DNA of 64,000 nucleotides from Opisthorchis felineus. Its lineage: Eukaryota > Platyhelminthes > Trematoda > Opisthorchiida > Opisthorchiidae. Under the pieces are notes generated by a model. The model was not told where the DNA came from, searched no databases, and saw only the letters and a list, made by a program, of their open reading frames with translations. The translations under genes and the position numbers were made by a program. Location: contig SJOL01010002.1 of assembly GCA_004794785.1 (NCBI GenBank), forward strand, positions 918,928 through 982,927, read 5' to 3'. Shown here in pieces: positions 1 through 9,300 of this stretch. Within the stretch, counting starts at the first letter, position 1, and each line of letters begins with the position of its first letter.

Positions 1-300
1 CAGAACAACCCAGCGAAATTCCAGAGAATGTCCTACAATACATCACAGACCAACAACGTGTTCGACCATATGATCTTCGAAACCGCGAAGCCTAATCTAT
101 ATTCTCCTGACAATAACCCCTCCGGCGGGGAAGAATGTTATATACTAATGTGTTAAACTGTTTACTTGCTATTCATTAAACTAACTGTGTTTCCTAATGT
201 TTTAGCTGATGTACTGAAATTGTTAGAAGCTTAAAGCCAATCATTCGGCAATCCTCGTTCTCTATTTCTGGCTCAATCATTCGAGTGCACAACACAAATA
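1..300. other. no gene seen
   Basis: This stretch has no long open frame and no repeat I can place. It ends just before a LINE 3' terminus. It is probably intergenic or degraded repeat sequence. Confidence 0.4.
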
Positions 301-309
301 ACGCATGGC

Positions 310-371
310 TGTACTGCAGCACAGTATCAGTGTTGAACACTGATGTCATGCTGTCGATGATGATGATGATG
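310..371 (+). mobile_element. LINE 3' terminus with (GAT)n tail
   Basis: This is the last ~60 bp of the main LINE family of the window. A near-perfect inverted repeat (arms 326-334 and 336-344 around G335) is followed by a short linker and GATGATGATGATGATG at 356-371. The same terminal layout ends the copies near 4350, 6895, 8355 and 28230. A short tandem-repeat tail instead of poly(A) is typical of RTE-like non-LTR elements. The rest of this copy is missing, so it is severely 5'-truncated. Confidence 0.6.
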
Positions 372-600
372 TACTGTGAGAAATCGTATTACGAAATGGT
401 CCGGAGGTGAAGTCGGACTGTCCTCTGCGACAGGAGTGTAAAGGCAATAAGACGTTTCCCCCAAACAACCAACATGTCCATATTTATGGAAGCAGCGACG
501 TTGCCTTCCTCCAAGGAAGAACGGGTTAACAAAGATCGGCCCTAAAAGCCGCACGCTCCGATCGCCCAATGGTTGACTAAGACTGCCGGCGAATTACTCA
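372..600. repeat. dispersed repeat, second copy near 34.44-34.57 kb
   Basis: The block beginning TACTGTGAGAAA resembles 34440-34570. Shared strings include a CATATTTATGGAAG-like segment, a GCGACG(T/G)TGCC segment, and GGCCCTAAAA / AGCCCTAAAA. It sits directly after a LINE tail. No open frame is convincing. I cannot name the family. Confidence 0.45.
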
Positions 601-659
601 ATAGAGTCGAAATACTTTTAAAGCCAAAGAGTCTGGTGTTGCTCAAAAGGCGTCTCCTG

Positions 660-3600
660 TACGCAGCCGCATCATGAGTGAGACATCAATTCCTTACTCC
701 CCGCGTCCTCAGGCCAGACCGACCTCCTGCAGCCAAGTGGGTCAGACTATTGAGTCATTGGCCCTGGGAACAGTCCTCCAAGAAAACCCTAACAATTGCT
801 GTCTTGTGGCTAAAACTTTTAAGCCAGAGACTAGGGTAAGGGTCCCTGAACAAAACCCTACATCCTCCCACTACATTGTGAGTCAAACTTTTGAGTTAAA
901 GGCTCAAAGTGGGGTATCTCAACCAAACCTCCTTCTTCGACTTTGACAACTGTGAAGTATCATACGCCATTGCAGCTCTTCTCCCACCAGATCTTCCTAC
1001 CCGTCAAATAATGCAGTGCAATGAACCCATCTGTCAGTCTATTAGCCATTCTTTCTGTCTGAACCATCGTCCGGTAAAAAGTGAATCAAAATAATCTCTT
1101 AGCAATCTTCAATGTCTGTACTCCATCTCAAATTTGGCAACACATCTCTTGCTGAAACCCTGCTTCCGCTCTCTGTCGATGTATTTCGTGTCTCCGAAAT
1201 ACGCATACAAGACCCCATTTCGGTCGTACCCCTCAAGCCACTTAGCACGAGCTCAGATGTTCCACATTTTACTCTTCAGGCATCTGGTGATTCTGACGCA
1301 ATGTCTCATGATATCTACGGTGTGAAAGTTGCACTCAGCCCCAAGGCCGAAAGTTCCTTACTGGACTGGATCCCAGTAAACACTCGTCTTTGCTCTCTGC
1401 GATCGTCTGGCTCAATTAAGACCAATTCAGGTCGATGCGGTAAAGGTGTTTATTTGTCGTATCAGCATGCGTCCCGACAGACCGCAGTTTTGATACTGAG
1501 GGCGGGTTTTATCAAGATATATCACTACTTCTTCGGTTGGCAAGAACGACGGATATAGTAATCCTGGCGGGTGATATGAGTGCCAAAGTTGGACGACTAA
1601 GCCCGGAAGAAGCATAATTAGGTGGTAGATATTGAGTAGATGTTCGGTGTATGGATAATGGGGGGAGGGCGACTACTTCAGCTGTGTGCTGATCATTATC
1701 TGTTCCTGGCCAGTACGAAATTCCAGCACAAACGCTCACATCGAGTTACCTGGAGGCCACCAACCGCAAGGCAGTCAGGCAGGCAGACTCAATAGGACCA
1801 TTTGGTTGTCGGTTACTGCTCCTTGACTCGGATCATGCCATTGTATGGGTCCGCTCACCACTTCGCTTTCCGCTAAAATTACGCGTGCCAAAGCAGTACA
1901 ACTCCATTCGTCAACTTCGACAAGTTTCCGTAGCTCAAGAGTATCGAAGTAATCTGGCTAGGAGGCTAATGAAAGTGCACAGTCTTGCGGATGACGAAGA
2001 GCGCTTGTAGGTTGAATGGAAGCGAGTTAAAGAAGCTATGCTCTCAACTTTCATTACTGTTCGTCCAAGCCATCCGACTCGACTAAATGAACACTGGATA
2101 TCATCGAGATCAGTAGTTATTATTGCTACCAGAAATGCCATACCAGAAACTAGCGACCGTGATGGCGCACGTAGATCCCTCAAACACCAGATAATCAAGA
2201 GCTCGAAAAATGACTGATAACGCTGTTGTATTTCGAAGGCCATGGAGATGGGGAAGGTTTTCGCTTCAGGCAATATCCGCGCCCTATTTCAGCTGATTCT
2301 ATCAACCGGTCAAAAGAAGACAAGTGTCAGCGAAACGATATGCGAAAAAGGCAGAACAGCAATTCACTCACAGAACCATCTTGAGCAATGGGCTGAACAT
2401 TTCAGAGAACAGTTCAGCTGGTCTCTTTCAACACAGCCGCTGGAAGAACCCAACGAGCCTGGATGGAACGTCGACACTAGTCCGCCATCAACGACAGAAA
2501 GCCAGTGTGAGATAATAATCCTTCAACGCGACAAGGTACCTATCCAGATGGTCTCGAAATCGAAATCGTTCAGCTGCAACACCCTTTCGGTGCCTAGCTG
2601 CCATGCCACCCAAAGGAAGCACGAGGGCTGGGATACTGCCAGGTTGTCCAAGCCTAGACAGAAGAAGTCGAGATGCACAGGCCAGGTCAGTAAATCCGCG
2701 CTCTAATCACTGAGCCATCTCAGAGTCATCCGGATAGTCTGCACCCCGCACTATTTAAAAAAGTTGGCGAGGTCCTAGTAAGCAGCCTGACAACCATACT
2801 GCAGAAGATTTAGAACGGAAACAGAATGCCAGTCGAATGGAGCTCCTTGACCGTCATCCCAGCATTCAAAAAATGGCGCAAGAGAGTCATACGAAAACCA
2901 CCGTTGCATCAGCGTGGTGTCCGACGCATCTGAAGTGTTCTCTGGCATTATTTTGCGTAGGTTGATCGATTATCGGCAGAGAGATTCGTGAGAATCAAGC
3001 TGGGTTTCGACCTGGCTGAGTGTGCATCGGCCACATCCGCATCTTGAGACAGGTCCTTGAACAGCCCCACTCTTTACGTCCCGCGTTGATAGTTTTTTCT
3101 CGATCTGAAAGCTGCTTTAGGCTCTGTTGATCGTCGGAAACTTTAGCGGTGTCTGGCGATCAAGGGTGTCCCTTCCAAATTTATATCCCTCATGAGGGCA
3201 CTGTACACGGCAAGCTTTCGGCTGAGTTCACCACGTCCAGTGGTGTAAGACAAGGCTGCCTTCTCTCGCGTTTCCTGTGAACTTTGTTACTGATGTAGTG
3301 CTTGAAATTTCTCTGCTTGCTTCTGAAACATCGAGGGCAGAAATGCTCCCGGGACGTTCGCTCACAGGCATTGAGTATATGGACGGTATTGCTCTCTCTG
3401 GTTCAGTTCCTTCAAAAGTGCAAATCATCCTAAATAACGTAAATAATTCTGCGGCATGCGCCTAGCACCGTTTAAAGTGCTAAGCCATGTTTCAGAACGT
3501 ACAGTCACTGAACATACCCCTTACAATTTAAGGGAAGTCACCGGAGGTTGTGGAGAATTTTGCATACCCCGGTAGTTGTATTAGCTCCGAAGGAAATGTG

Positions 3601-4385
3601 TCCGCTGAAGTCAGTGCAAGAATCTCAAAGACGCGAATCACGTTCTCTAATTTGCGTCGCTCGTGGCGTCAAAAAGGCATATCGCTGGGTCTTAAGGGTC
3701 GCATGTACCAGACTACACTAAGGATTGTGTTGTTGTACGGATGCGAGAGTGGCCTATGCGGACAGATGATGTGGGGCGTCTTCAGGTTTTTGACCACTGA
3801 TGCCTCAAAAGCGTTGCTGGTTTTTTGACGGCGTCAACGGATTAATAACGAGATGATTAGAAAACGGGCAGCAGGTACTTCAATCGCGGAAAACATTCAG
3901 CACCATCAACTGCGGTTGCTTGGTCATGTGCTACGCATGCCGAAACACCATCTACCGAAACGAGTGTTGTTCTCCGTGTCTCCTTCAGAATGGCGCAAAC
4001 CGCGAGGTGGACAACGTATGACTTGGCGGAAGGGCGTGAAAGAGATTACGAAGAGTTTGGGTGTTGTTGGTGTTGTACGCCTTCCAGGATAAGATCCCCG
4101 TTACCTCGCCTGCGCTTGGCTGGAGACATTGCAAGAAATGGCAGCTGATCGATGTCAGTGGCGTTCATGCTGTCAGTTTCTTTCCAGATTGATTGAGCGC
4201 TTGGGGTTGTGGGCACCTCAGACTGCTTGACGCAGACCAGCACTAGGTCCCCTCCCTCGCCCACTCGTTTTCTCTTATTTTCACTCTAAGGCTTTAAGTA
4301 TAACTGGATGAACTTCATGGTTGTACGGCAGTGAAGCATCAGTGTCACCACTGATGTTGATGTCTCTGATGCCCCACGGTGTGAC
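660..4385 (+). mobile_element. degraded RTE/CR1-like LINE, near full length
   Basis: This is a decayed non-LTR retrotransposon with its endonuclease-reverse transcriptase frame broken many times. Endonuclease pieces lie at about 1110-1620 (DVFRVSEIRIQDP, then SLLDWIPVNTRLC). The linker lies at 2242-2560 (GNIRALFQLI, LEQWAEHFREQF). RT-like pieces lie at about 2815-3830 (VRQGCLLS, then EYMDGIALS in the YADD position, then FAYPGSCISSEG). The C-terminal end at about 3850-4230 reads LRLLGHVLRMPKHHLPKR, then RGGQRMTWRKGVKEI. The 3' UTR ends in the shared stem-loop near 4337-4365. Stops and frameshifts exclude activity. The 5' boundary is uncertain. The clade is assigned by recall of flatworm LINEs, not by a search. 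Confidence 0.75.
2565..2722 (-). mobile_element. tRNA-derived SINE (family 1) inside the LINE
   Basis: On the minus strand this reads as the A-box side (GATGGCTCAGTGATTAGAGC), a shortened middle, then the family tail AGGCTTGGACAACCTGGCAG, CGTGCTTCC, GGTGGCATGGCAGCTAGGCA, ACCGAAAGGGTG. It interrupts the LINE linker/RT frame around 2565, so it entered after the LINE. The B-box segment seen in fuller copies is deleted. I could not see clean flanking duplications. Confidence 0.65.
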
Positions 4386-4475
4386 ATGTCGTTCACCTGT
4401 AGCACCCTTTCGGTGCCTAACTGCCATGCCACCAGAAGGAAGGTGGGGCATGTGCTGCACCTGTAAATTGTAAAG
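4385..4475 (-). mobile_element. SINE family 1 fragment
   Basis: The tail portion only is present on the minus strand: GTAGCACCCTTTCGGTGCC, then TGCCATGCCACC. It lies between the end of the 660-4385 LINE and the next LINE fragment. No tRNA-like head is visible. Confidence 0.55.
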
Positions 4476-4503
4476 TGCTACTGCAAGACTGGGTGGGATA
4501 AAA

Positions 4504-5070
4504 CCCAAACCTCATGGTTGTAGACGAACCAATCAACGTGGCAGATAAATTTGTCTACCTGGGAAATTGTATAAATTCCGGTGGACTGCCTGGAGATGAG
4601 AGTAGTTCTCGAATTGGGATAGCCAGGACAGTTTTTACCAATCTCCGGATACCTATGTCTCCGACGTGCCGTCAGTTTGTCTGTCAAGGGCAGAGTTTAT
4701 TCTGCAGCAGTGCGATCCATACTTCTTGATGGATCAGAAACTTGGCCTCTGCGCACACAGGAATACGAGTCCTCTCGGCGTTTGACAATCGATTTCTCCG
4801 CAGCACTAACCGGGGATAGTGGTACACGGAATTAGCAGCGCTGAAGTACAACACATGGTTTTTAGGAAGAAGGGACTCACACGATTAATGAGCTACTCAC
4901 GCTTCATAGGTTACGCTGGTATATACTCCGCATGCCAGAAGGCCGTCTACCTCGCAGCCCTGTGCTGCCTGGAATCAACGAGGAGGTGGACAGTGTATGA
5001 CCTGGCAGTGAAGAATAAAACACTAACCAGTGATCTGAGCCGGGTCGATAACTGCCGCCTCTTTAGATAG
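4504..5070 (+). mobile_element. second LINE fragment, RT C-terminal half
   Basis: A second, more diverged LINE piece. The stretch NVADKFVYLGNCINSGG is the segment after the RT catalytic core in these elements. It is followed in shifted frames by SVKGRVYSAAVRSILL, ETWPLR and ISSAEVQHMVFRKKG. Order and motifs match the RT/thumb to C-terminal part of an RTE-like endonuclease-RT. It differs enough from the 660-4385 copy to be another subfamily. It is broken by frameshifts and stops. Confidence 0.65.
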
Positions 5071-5609
5071 GAACCCCAGGACTCAACTCACCAATGGTTA
5101 GTGACACTGGCAGAAATGGCCCATTCGCGCATTCACGGGTGCTCGTGCATCAAGACTATTGCTTTCAATGCGTATCGACCGAATTCCTGCACTAACGACA
5201 TGGTATCGCATCCAATGCTTTTCTGTATGTCCCGCACTCCCACTTTCTTGTGGTCGAAACTGTAGCATCTGGAACCAATGTACCCATGGTACACGGCTTA
5301 TAGCTAACAAACTGAATTGAATATGTCCTTGTCTGATTTACGATGTTTTCTAAAAGGCTCAAACGCTCACCAAAGTAGCACAGCGGGTTACTAGTTTGGA
5401 CGACAGTTCACTTTGCTACTGATTGTGCTTGTCTGATTCCAGTAAACTACCCCTGCATAACCTCGTGGGCCTTCTTCTGGTGGAAACACCAGAGCTCACT
5501 AGTGCATGGCCATATTCTTGACGTGTGAACCAGTGAGAGCACCAAACCACCTCACCATTTTATTTTTTGAGCAATTAACGGGTGGCTTTGAATCCTAGAT
5601 GTTCTTGTT
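5071..5609. other. no gene seen
   Basis: I see no supported coding or RNA feature. Short open frames have no recognisable content. It is probably decayed repeat sequence between a LINE piece and a SINE palindrome. Confidence 0.35.
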
Positions 5610-5669
5610 AGGGGAAGTCAAGAGGCAGAGGTCGGGTTCGAACCCGACCTCTGCCTCTTGACTTCCCCT
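5610..5669. repeat. 60-bp perfect spacerless palindrome
   Basis: The 30-base left arm 5610-5639 is the exact reverse complement of the right arm 5640-5669, with no loop. The centre is GGTTCGAACC, which is the B box of the SINE that continues rightward from 5640. The right arm is normal SINE sequence, and the left arm is its mirror copy in place of the SINE's tRNA-like head. Confidence 0.95.
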
Positions 5670-5765
5670 GTCTGGGCTTGGGCAACCTAGCAGTATCCCA
5701 GCCCTCGTGCTTCCTTCGGGTGGCATGGCAGCTAGGCACCGGAAGAGTGCTACGCTGAACGACTA
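5640..5765 (+). mobile_element. SINE family 1, headless copy
   Basis: From the B-box centre the copy continues as CTGCCTCTTGACTTC, GGGCTTGGGCAACCTAGCAG, TATCCCAGCCCTCGTGCTTC, GGTGGCATGGCAGCTAGGCA, then a GTGCTAC segment. It matches the copy at 55434-55620 over this part. The A-box half is replaced by the inverted arm at 5610-5639. Confidence 0.7.
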
Positions 5766-6186
5766 CTTGTTAGGAAACTTACCTGGGCTGGTTTTTCCGT
5801 CCGACAACAAGGAAATCACGTATAGGGTGATCTGCGAACTCTTGATCAGAGGGGCCAATTATTTGACTTCCATTCTAGCTTCTCTACTGCTACGGTCCAG
5901 GTCTGTGTGACTTGGCGGCGTCTTGGTCCTATTGTTCCCTATGGGTTACATACATTTGCTGCAAGGAAACCGCAGTTGAATAATTTGATTTCTGAACTGA
6001 TACCTTTTGAACAACGGGCTAATTGTGTGATTACCTTACATTTTAAAACTTCAGGTAACTCACTAGATGCTGTCTGGTTTCGTCCTGAATGGATCCGATA
6101 GCACTTTTGCCTCTTCCTACAAGCAATGGGCGTATACAGTGGCTACATCCTGTATGACTTCAATTTCTTTGCATTACTGACCGCCG

Positions 6187-6318
6187 ATGAAACAGACTGA
6201 AAAACCGACGAAACGTCCGTGTTCAGGCCACCTATCCGATGCACCCCCCAAAAAACGTAGACTACATACTTTTGCCGATGTCGCTGATGCTCACTCCATC
6301 GGAATCACTGGATGGCAG
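6187..6318 (+). CDS. GON4L: GON4L candidate first coding exon
   Basis: ATG at 6187 is preceded directly by an in-frame TGA (6178-6180). It opens 44 codons ending at a donor CAG|GTGGGT. The peptide carries two basic patches, KPTKRP and PPKKRRLH, the second like a nuclear localisation signal; human GON4L also starts with a short basic KKRR motif. It ends in phase 0, matching the phase-0 acceptor chosen for the next exon. It could instead be a chance frame, or other small exons could lie between. The intron after it holds a 2.5-kb antisense LINE. Confidence 0.55.
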
Positions 6319-9300
6319 GTGGGTTCTCAATTGTCTGACTTTTTGTAGCATCGATTAGGAAATATTTTTTGTAATTCGTTTCTTTTTTCAGGCATTTTTC
6401 CAGGCGTCCACTCATTCTTCATAGTCATCGAGAGTACATCAGTATGCAAAACTGGTGCTTCGCTGTTGTACAACTACAATTTATTTGAAAGCCTCATTGT
6501 GAAGAAGAGAATGAAGGTGGAGGGGGAGGGGACTTGTTGCTAGCTTACCACAATCCGAGATACCCACACCTCCAGACACACAATTAGACAGTTCGGATAA
6601 AAACCTACAATAAAAACTCCACTGACATCGATCAGCAGTAATATCTTGGGACGTCTGGAGACGCTGCAAGATATGGCTGCCAACCGATGTCAGTGGCGTT
6701 ATTGTCAGTTTCTATCCGGATTGCCTGAATGAGTGTCTGGAGGTGCACGCACCTCGGAACGATTGTAGTAAGCTAGCATCAAGTCCCTTTCCCATCCACC
6801 TTTATTCTTTTCTTCATAATAAGGCTTTCAAATAAATCATGGTTGTACGGCAGTGAAGCATCGGTGTTGAACACTGATGTCATGCTGTCGATGATGACGT
6901 CTGCAACCATGCACAGGGGGGATCTGGCGGACTCCGTCCTGGAAGGCGAGTCACACCAAAAGTACCCAGATTTCTCGTAGTTGCTTTCATGCCCCTCTGC
7001 CAGGTCAGAGGTGGACCACAAGTATGCTTGCACCACCCTTTACTGAGCACTGAAATCGGAACAGTTTTCGGGAAACAATTATTTGGCTTGCACAACCACC
7101 GTAGTTTTTCTGCTGAACACTTTCGTCGACCAAAGTCTTTGTTGCACAGCTGCACATCGTTTTCTAATTGTCTAAAACAAAACAGTTTGTACCGCAGCCT
7201 GGTACGCACGTCCCTTTATATTCAACGATATGACGTTGACGACGGACCCAAGCCCTAGAGACTCCTGCATCTACCTCATCTATCACACTAAAGTCGGTAC
7301 TTGTGTAACTTTCAAGAGGCGTATAACGCCCCATAACTCGATTGCCTCTCTTTGGGCTGCAGTTCGCGTGTTCTGTGACTGCATGTCCATGAGGACAACC
7401 TTAAACTTTATGGGTGCAAAGCACGTGCCAAATGACGGGATGACTGTTCAGTTTCAAAACCACCTGCGCTTTCTCTTGGAGGATGAGAACGATGTCGTCT
7501 GCATATTTCAGATCGACAAGGTTTCCGTCAGCAGCTATTTGAACACCAGGGTTTTGAAGACCTCACGTTAGTCTTACTACCTCGTTGATCACGAAATTGA
7601 GTAAGAATGGAGAGAGAGAGAGCATCCTTATCGGGCACCAATTTTCAATACAGAATCTTTTGGAAAGGTCCTCGTACACTGTCGCACGCCTGCAACTCTG
7701 AGGATGCAAAGAATTCATTATAGTGGTAAACTCTCGGGGCATTCCTTGTGGAGCAAGCGGTCAACACAGTCAACTACACCTTTGGAAATTTAGGTGTACC
7801 AAAATTGTGAGTGGCTTATGCGTATGGCGTTCTAGAACCTGATAAGTGTGAGGATGGAGTCAATGTAGGCCGAAATCTCACTTGCCGCTCTCTAATCAGT
7901 GCTTCGAGGGCCACCATAAGACAAGTGACGGAAAGCTTCTCAGTGCAGCTGGAGTCAAGCTGATTCACTGTGATTGCCACATCCAATTGAGTTTCAGATA
8001 CGCTTAGCCCACCCACTTGTGCATTCAAATCTCCGGCAACCACAATGGTATGTGAACCATTAGCCCGCCGTAACAGAGCCTTCAAGGCGTCCTAAAAGTT
8101 GTCTTTGTGTCAGGGCTACAGTCTGTCTGAGCGTAAGCAGACATGACAAACAGACAACGACCAACCTCCCGCTTGCGTGATTCCTTCACAAACGTTGCAA
8201 GACGAATTGCACAAGGGTCACTATCAACGGTTATCCAGTCTAGCAAGGACCCTTCTGCCTGGTGGCTTAGAACTTTGTCCACCTCTGCCCATCCTGCCGC
8301 AGCGGCCTATGGATCACTAGAGTGCGCAACCAGAGGCGAGTCATCACTATCGTCATCATAGACATCAGTGTTGACACTCATGCTTCACTGTCGTACAACC
8401 ACATATTTAAAGCCTTAAAGTGAAAAGGAAAGTTTGGATGAGGGAGCGACCTGGTTCTAGCGTATCACAAGCATTCCGAGATACCTACACCTCCAGGCGC
8501 ACAATTAGACAATCTGGAAAGAAACCAATAGCATGAATGCCACTAACATTGATTAGTCGCCATTTCTTGCAGTGTATCCATTCAAGTACGGGGGGTTCAC
8601 GGGGACTGCACCAACAACATATAAACTCCTCGTAATCACTTTCACATCCTTCCGACAAGTCATACGTTGTGTACCTCGCAGTTTGCGCCATTCTGAAGGA
8701 GTCACAGGAAATAACAATCGCCTCGGTAGGTGATGCTTCGTTATGGTAGCACACGGCCGAGCCACTGCAGTTGATGGTGATGGAGAGAGATAGAACAATT
8801 GGCTCAGAAATGGTGCTGTTATCTTGAACGCCTGTTTCTGATAGGTAGTATACATCGATGTCAAGCGATTCCAGGGTGCGAACTAGAGCAGCCCTTTGTA
8901 CTGTATGCTTCAGAATGCGGACATTAAAAGCAGCCAGATAGACATGGCGTCGAGGCCTGAGGATTGATTTCAAGATGCCTTAGGCTGTCGGCGCCGATGG
9001 ACCCTCAGATGTCGCGGCCAAGACCGATCCAAGACGATTCGGGTCATCAGTCCTAACGGATGGTCGTATAAAGAGAGTTTTATTAATTGGGCCGGGGGGG
9101 GGGAGACGGATATGAAGTGTGTGGAAGATGAAGAAGAGAAGCGTCAGCAGTAGCCCGTTTTCGCTTACCTGCCCTGCTGTATGCAGCAAGTAAGGCGACC
9201 CAGTTGAAGACACCATGTGACTTTTGATGTGACAAAATATTTTTGTAAGAATCGTGTACGCGGAATTGGGTACTGCCAGAGCACCCAAATCTAGACAGGA

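Larger units (their letters stand above)
6425..8975 (-). mobile_element. antisense LINE carrying two nested insertions
   Basis: The element reads right to left. Endonuclease start is near 8975-8780 ([30 protein letters not shown]). Endonuclease continues after an insertion at about 8340-7816 ([35 protein letters not shown]). RT pieces are near 7640-7440 ([17 protein letters not shown]). The C-terminus is near 7030-6904 ([17 protein letters not shown]). After a second insertion, the last codons and 3' UTR lie at 6649-6425 ([11 protein letters not shown]). It is 5'-truncated or decayed at both ends and lies antisense in GON4L intron 1. Confidence 0.75.

Noticed and set aside
7230..7571. 113-codon plus frame
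   Set aside because: It is antisense to the LINE reverse-transcriptase region with a YADD box on the minus strand.
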